From Triglochin maritima (taxonomy: Eukaryota > Streptophyta > Magnoliopsida > Alismatales > Juncaginaceae): 64,000 nucleotides of DNA. This document shows, in pieces, positions 59,800-64,000 of the stretch (within the stretch, counting starts at the first letter, position 1; each line of letters starts with the position of its first letter). The notes beneath the pieces are model-generated. The model saw nothing but the letters and a program-made list of their open reading frames with translations. It ran no database searches and was not told the DNA's origin. The position numbers were made by a program, and so were the translations under genes. The stretch covers positions 34,802,201 to 34,866,200 of the forward strand of contig OY821771.1 in NCBI GenBank assembly GCA_963682175.1, given 5' to 3'.

Positions 59800-60760
59800 C
59801 TTGTTCAGATTCTTTCGAGTGACCTCTCAAACAGAAGGCACTTCGCATGTGTTGTGATGAGGTTCAAAGCTTGAACTGAAGAGACATTTTCTTCTAGAAG
59901 ATTGCACTTTCTAAGGTGGCACAGTGTCTTTGCAGCTTCAGGAAGTTCACTGTTTAGGTTGCACTCTAATTTTAAGCAACTACAACTTTCGACTTCTTTT
60001 GATTCTTCTCCCAGATTTCATTCCTAGAATATAAATATTTCAAAGATGATCGAGACGATGTACAGTAATGAGTATACTTATTAAAAGAATTGCAATTATA
60101 ATTAAAATTGTTGCCCATTTTTAAACGTTAAAATAGCTAGGAACAAAATCAGGAATAGGTTCGTATTGTCGTACTTGTGAAGAATTTGCAACTCCACTGT
60201 TAGAAGAAAAACTAAACAGTTCATCAGTCTTTGATAACAGCTCCTCGTTCCCTTCCTCTAGGGCTTCACATGTTTTTCCCTTCTACAAGCTTGTTTCTTT
60301 CCAATTCAGACTGTAGATGGAGCCTATGATTGTTACAAACACTAAGATAAACGAATACAAAGATAGAACATCATGTAGTTTAAAACCTAATTCAAGTAAA
60401 GGACGTCAATATACTTCAACACGTAGTTTCTTCGTCCACAAATTTACAATTTAGAAGTAAGCACAATTCAGATGTATCAATTATACAGTCGACATTTTTA
60501 TAAGCTCATTGTCCAAATTTGTGGTCAGATTTACATTTTCTTAACGGAAAGTAGTACTAATTTTTCTTAATCTACTAGCATGCATACATAGACAGTAGAC
60601 TTACTTATGCCTCGAGGGGAATTCATGGGTCCCATTTGTTGGTAACTTCCCCGACATACAGCTGAGGTGTTCTTCCAACTGAAGTTTGATTGATATCTAA
60701 CTGCCATTCTGGAAGGGAATTCGGCTGAGGTAACATCCCTGATATACAACTACAGTGTTC
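59800..60760 (-). pseudogene. Possible decayed host-gene fragment
   Basis: On the minus strand, protein-like pieces appear in order: AEFPSRMAVRYQSNFSWKN at 60730-60660, then EALEEGNEELLSKTDELF near 60250-60190 (one frameshift before it), and NSELPEAAKTLCHLRKCN with LLEENVSSVQALN near 59960-59870. The last two look helical or coiled-coil. I do not recognise the family. Stops and spacing suggest several exons of a dead or truncated gene cut off at the LINE near 60785. Confidence 0.25.
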
Positions 60761-60789
60761 TTACAACTACAGTTTTCTTTGATGATTTG

Positions 60790-62220
60790 ATTTTCTCACT
60801 CTCTTCCTCTCAAATGGAGGGATTGACGCACGTTGAAGATGCTCTCATCGATTTGGCTCTTCCAAGTCATGCAACGACAGAACTGGACCGTAGTGCATCA
60901 CGGTTGGGGGCATCACCACCTAGAACACCCTCACCAAGAACAACACCATTACCTTACGGTGCAGCCGTCGAGGGGGTGGCGCCTACTGGGCCGGCCCGCA
61001 AGTAGTTTTACCTATTCGCCAAACCATCAAAACCAAAGACAACGTTAGAGTATGTGTTGCCAATGAGAAACTAAGGTCACAATTATCTCAAATGTGGAAA
61101 TAGAGGAAGCATTGGGTGCTTGGGAAAAGGTTCTCCATGGGTACTTCGTGCAGTTCAATCCTCACCTACCCACTTTGGGGAAAGATCTCACCTGACTTTG
61201 GAATGTGTCAAGGTCGCTAGAGGTGGTAAGGAGGAGCAATGGGTTCATGGTGTTTCGGTTCTCATCGAATACGAACCGCACACATGCTCACGAGAATGGA
61301 ATGTGGTTTGTCCGCGGGTCACCGTTGATCCTCCAACCTTGGTCGTCGGAGAGAAACACTACTGCGCGCGTTACCACAGTTTTGATATGGGTTCGGTTCC
61401 AGGATGTCCCTTTGAAACTTTGGTTGTGCGGTTCATTGTGTAAGATTGCTAGCGTGCTGGGCAAACCGTTGTATATGGATGAGCGAACCGACTGGGAGGC
61501 ACTTTGGCGTTCGATCTATGGAAGGTCTGAGAATTCAGAGGCAATGAATTTGGGACATATCTTAGTACTTTGGTGCCAATCCGTGTTCGATCTATGGAAG
61601 GTCTGAGAATCCCCACAATTCATGCACTTTGAAGGGCGCATATGCGTAAATAATCAACCTCTAGCTGTCACGGTGGTTTATGGGGCTAATAACTATGTGG
61701 ACCGGCAGCCCCACTTTGGTTAGTGATTGGCGACTTTAATTGCATCCAACATATCCACAAAAAGCTTGGAGGGGTGGATACAACTTCGCAGCCAGAGTAG
61801 AGTTCAACAAATGTCTTACTAGTTTGAGCACTCGAGGTTCCTACGACCGGGGGGAACTAGACTTGATCCAACTCTTCGCAAGGCCCGCGATGTGTACAGA
61901 CTAGGATCGGTCGGGCAATGTGTTCTCATCGATGGTTAGCTCTCTATCCAGAATCCTATTGTCTCGTTGGAGATCAAGAACTTAGAGACCATTGTCCGCT
62001 TGTAGTGGACATGGGCCCACGATCACTAAAAAGCAGCGGATGTTCCAGTTCGTGAATACATGGACCAAGCATGAACAATTTTTACATGTGGTATGTGGTG
62101 CAAGGACTACTTACATGGAAGGGACCCCCATGGATCAAGTTGTCATCAAACTAGAGCTGGTCAAACAACCCTTGAAGAAGTGGAGTGATGATACGTTTGG
62201 TGGATACAAAAGTTTTTAGA
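60790..62220 (+). pseudogene. Decayed L1-type LINE (ORF1 and endonuclease remnants)
   Basis: In changing plus-strand frames there is a DUF4283-type ORF1 piece at 61205-61500 (FMVFRFSSNTNR, WFVRGSPLILQPWS, VWVRFQDVPLKLW, KIASVLGKPLYMDERT). Next come remnants of an APE-type endonuclease (LVIGDFNCIQ near 61719, DHCPL near 61988). The pre-reverse-transcriptase segment with FQFVNTWTKHEQFL and LKKWSDDTFG ends near 62218. The zinc-knuckle part and the reverse transcriptase are missing. The 60787-61005 open frame, Pro/Thr-rich, may be the ORF1 N-terminus. No poly(A) tail or target duplication was found. Confidence 0.75.
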
Positions 62221-62319
62221 CCCGATTCCTTGATACTTTAATAAAGTCTCTTTCATCTTTCATACTTGCGTGATGATTTGTTACGTTGTTTGCTTGTGAT
62301 TGTGTGTTTGTTCATGTTT

Positions 62320-62430
62320 CCGGAAAGTTTCTATTTCGGGAACAATTCATCTCGGGGAAAATCCCTCTTCGGGGAATGTTTCCTTTTCGGGAGAAGTTTC
62401 CTTTCGAGGAAATGTTTTCTTTCGGCCGAG
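62320..62430. repeat. Cluster of TTCGGGGAA-like motifs
   Basis: TTTCGGGAA, CTCGGGGAAA, TTCGGGGAATG, TTCGGGAGAAG and TTTCGAGGAAATG recur at 15-20 bp spacing. The cluster lies between the LINE and copia remnants and may be part of a copia LTR or leader. Confidence 0.45.
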
Positions 62431-62612
62431 CGACTGTGGCGCGCTGAGCACATGTGCAACTAGGCTCGGTCGGTTTTGCTTTGGGCGTGTGTGGCTTTGG
62501 ACTTAATTTCTTTTTACCACATGGGCTTGTGTGTTGGGTTTGGTTGAGTCGGCAATCATGGATGCTGATCTGCATGTATTAGAAAAGGACATGCTAAACT
62601 CTCAACACAGAG

Positions 62613-64000
62613 GGCTTTCACTGCAGTGAAAAAAGACACATCCGGCCTAACTGCCCCAAATACAAGGAAAACCTTGACAATGAAGTGATTGAGCGTAAGT
62701 GGCCTAAAAATGCCAAATGTATATTTGTAATTGAAATAAATTTAGTCACCTCTGTCCATGATTGGGTACTCGATACCAGATCTTGTGCTCACATAGTTTC
62801 TAATGTGCAACAACTACAAGATAGGAAGTATCTCGCAAGAGGAGAGATGATTCCGAAGGTTGGAAATGGTGTAAGCGCCACTACGGTTGCACAAGGCTCC
62901 GTGGATCTTCATTTATCTAGTGGTTTAATTTTAATGTTAAAGAATGTCTATTATATACATTCGATTAGCAAGAATATTATATCTGTGTCGTGTTTAGATA
63001 TGGATAACTTTATAATAAATATTTCAAATTCTTGCATGTTTTTGTCGAAGAATAGAATTTTCTATGCAAATGCTTTCACAAGAAATTGAGTCTATTTACT
63101 TGAATTGAATAATAGATAAATTTTAAACATCAATAACGAAAAACTTAAGACAACTCACCTAAATGATACAATCTTATGGCACTATCGCCTTGGTCATATC
63201 AATGAAAAACCCATCAAGAAATTGTAGGAAGCTAACCTTCTTGGTCCTATTGATTTTAAATCATTAGAGACATGCGAACCTTGCCTTATGAGAAAAATGA
63301 CCAAGAGGTCTTTCAAGAAGAAGGTCGGAGATCAAGTGACTTGCTGGATTCGATACATTCTGATGTATGTGGTCCAATGAGTACAAGTGCAAGAGATGGT
63401 TATAGGTATTTCATTATGTTCACGTATGATTATAGTCGTTACGGTTATGTTTGTCTAAAGAGAAACAAAAGTGAATCCTTTGACAAGTTCAACGAATTTA
63501 AGAATGAAGTAGAGAACTAACTTAATAAGAAGATCAAATCTCTACGAACTGATTGTGGAGGTGAGTACTTAAGTGTCAAATTCGACTCATTCCTAAAGGA
63601 GTGTGGTATTATACCGCAACTCACTCCACCAGGAACACCTCAATGGAATGGTGTGTCCAAAAGGAGAAATATGACATTACTCGACATGGTTCGATCAATG
63701 ATGAGTCAAGCTGAATTACCGTTTTATTTTTGGAGTTATGCACTACAAGCTGCGACTTATACAGTGAATAATGTTCCATCCAAATCCGTAGAGAAAACAC
63801 CATATGAGCTTTGGAGTGGTAAAATACCCAAGCTCAAATTTCTCAAAATTTGGGGTTGTGAGGCCTACGTCAAAAATTTGATGTCGACCAAACTTCAACC
63901 AAAAACGGATAAACACTTCTTTATAGGTTATTCTCGTGAGACAAGAGGATACTATTTTTTGTATAAAACCTCAAATCGGGTGATTGTCGAGAGGGATACC
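62613..64000 (+). pseudogene. Decayed Ty1/copia gag-protease-integrase, runs off the window
   Basis: From 62613 to 63089 one frame holds a damaged Gag zinc knuckle (first Cys replaced by Gly: GFHCSEKRHIRPNC) and a protease with the active-site DTG changed to DTR (LDTRSCAHI, near 62772). The integrase HHCC region follows near 63175-63282 (LWHYRLGHIN, CEPCL). After a frameshift comes the integrase core: SDVCGPMS, a TAA stop at 63518-63520, then SLRTDCGGEY and NGVSKRRNMTLLDM, where the catalytic Glu is replaced by Lys. WGCEAYVK and FIGYSRETRGYYF follow to the window edge. It cannot be active. The reverse transcriptase would lie beyond 64000. Confidence 0.88.

Noticed and set aside
1..64000. A bacterial-type defence system, CRISPR array or operon
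   Set aside because: The sequence is plant nuclear DNA with spliced genes; all repeat arrays found are minisatellite, LTR or transposon subterminal repeats.

Overview
The window looks like nuclear DNA of a flowering plant, most likely a eudicot. It has spliced genes with GT-AG introns, plant-specific protein families (a GSO-type leucine-rich-repeat receptor kinase, a BLISTER-type coiled-coil protein, an F-box protein) and long AT-rich stretches crowded with plant transposons (CACTA, hAT, PIF/Harbinger, MULE-like MITEs, LTR elements, a LINE). I could not identify the species. There are no operons, CRISPR arrays or bacterial features.

Layout. 1-5.4 kb: AT-rich intergenic DNA with one MITE-like element. 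5.6-10.0 kb: an apparently intact two-exon receptor kinase related to GSO1/SGN3 and GSO2. 10.7-11.1 kb: a long-TIR MITE. 13.6-22.5 kb: a transposon graveyard. It holds a decayed CACTA TNP2 transposase, then a CACTA element whose two ends carry the same transposase 3' part in opposite orientation around a truncated LTR fragment, then a dead copia reverse transcriptase. 24.1-24.4 kb: a hAT MITE upstream of the next gene. 25.2-37.2 kb: a 14-exon BLISTER-like gene; my exon joins give a continuous 753-codon frame. 38.9-44.2 kb: two solo LTRs of one family, each with a perfect 5-bp target duplication. The second sits inside a diverged copy of the BLISTER terminal exon. 46.8 kb: another hAT MITE. 49.3-50.4 kb: a single-exon F-box gene with a telo-box just before its start codon. 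51.8-54.8 kb: a PIF/Harbinger element with an ORF1 gene, nested inside a hAT-like element. 55.2-56.9 kb: an element bounded by inverted repeats and filled with a 22-bp minisatellite. 57.8-59.7 kb: two LTR-like ends facing each other. 60.8-62.2 kb: a dead L1-type LINE. 62.6-64.0 kb: a dead copia gag-protease-integrase running off the window.

The three host genes are functionally unrelated as far as can be seen: cell-surface peptide perception (Casparian strip and embryo cuticle integrity in the family), chromatin and stress regulation through Polycomb-interacting BLISTER, and SCF-type ubiquitination. The most unusual material is in the transposons: the inverted-duplicate CACTA with potential to form a hairpin transcript, clusters of the palindrome CGGTCGACCG in several elements, the two sibling solo LTRs with the BLISTER end duplication, and the array of GCGTGA-type repeats directly upstream of the Harbinger ORF1. 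All splice sites, element boundaries and homologies were read by eye; no database or alignment program was used.
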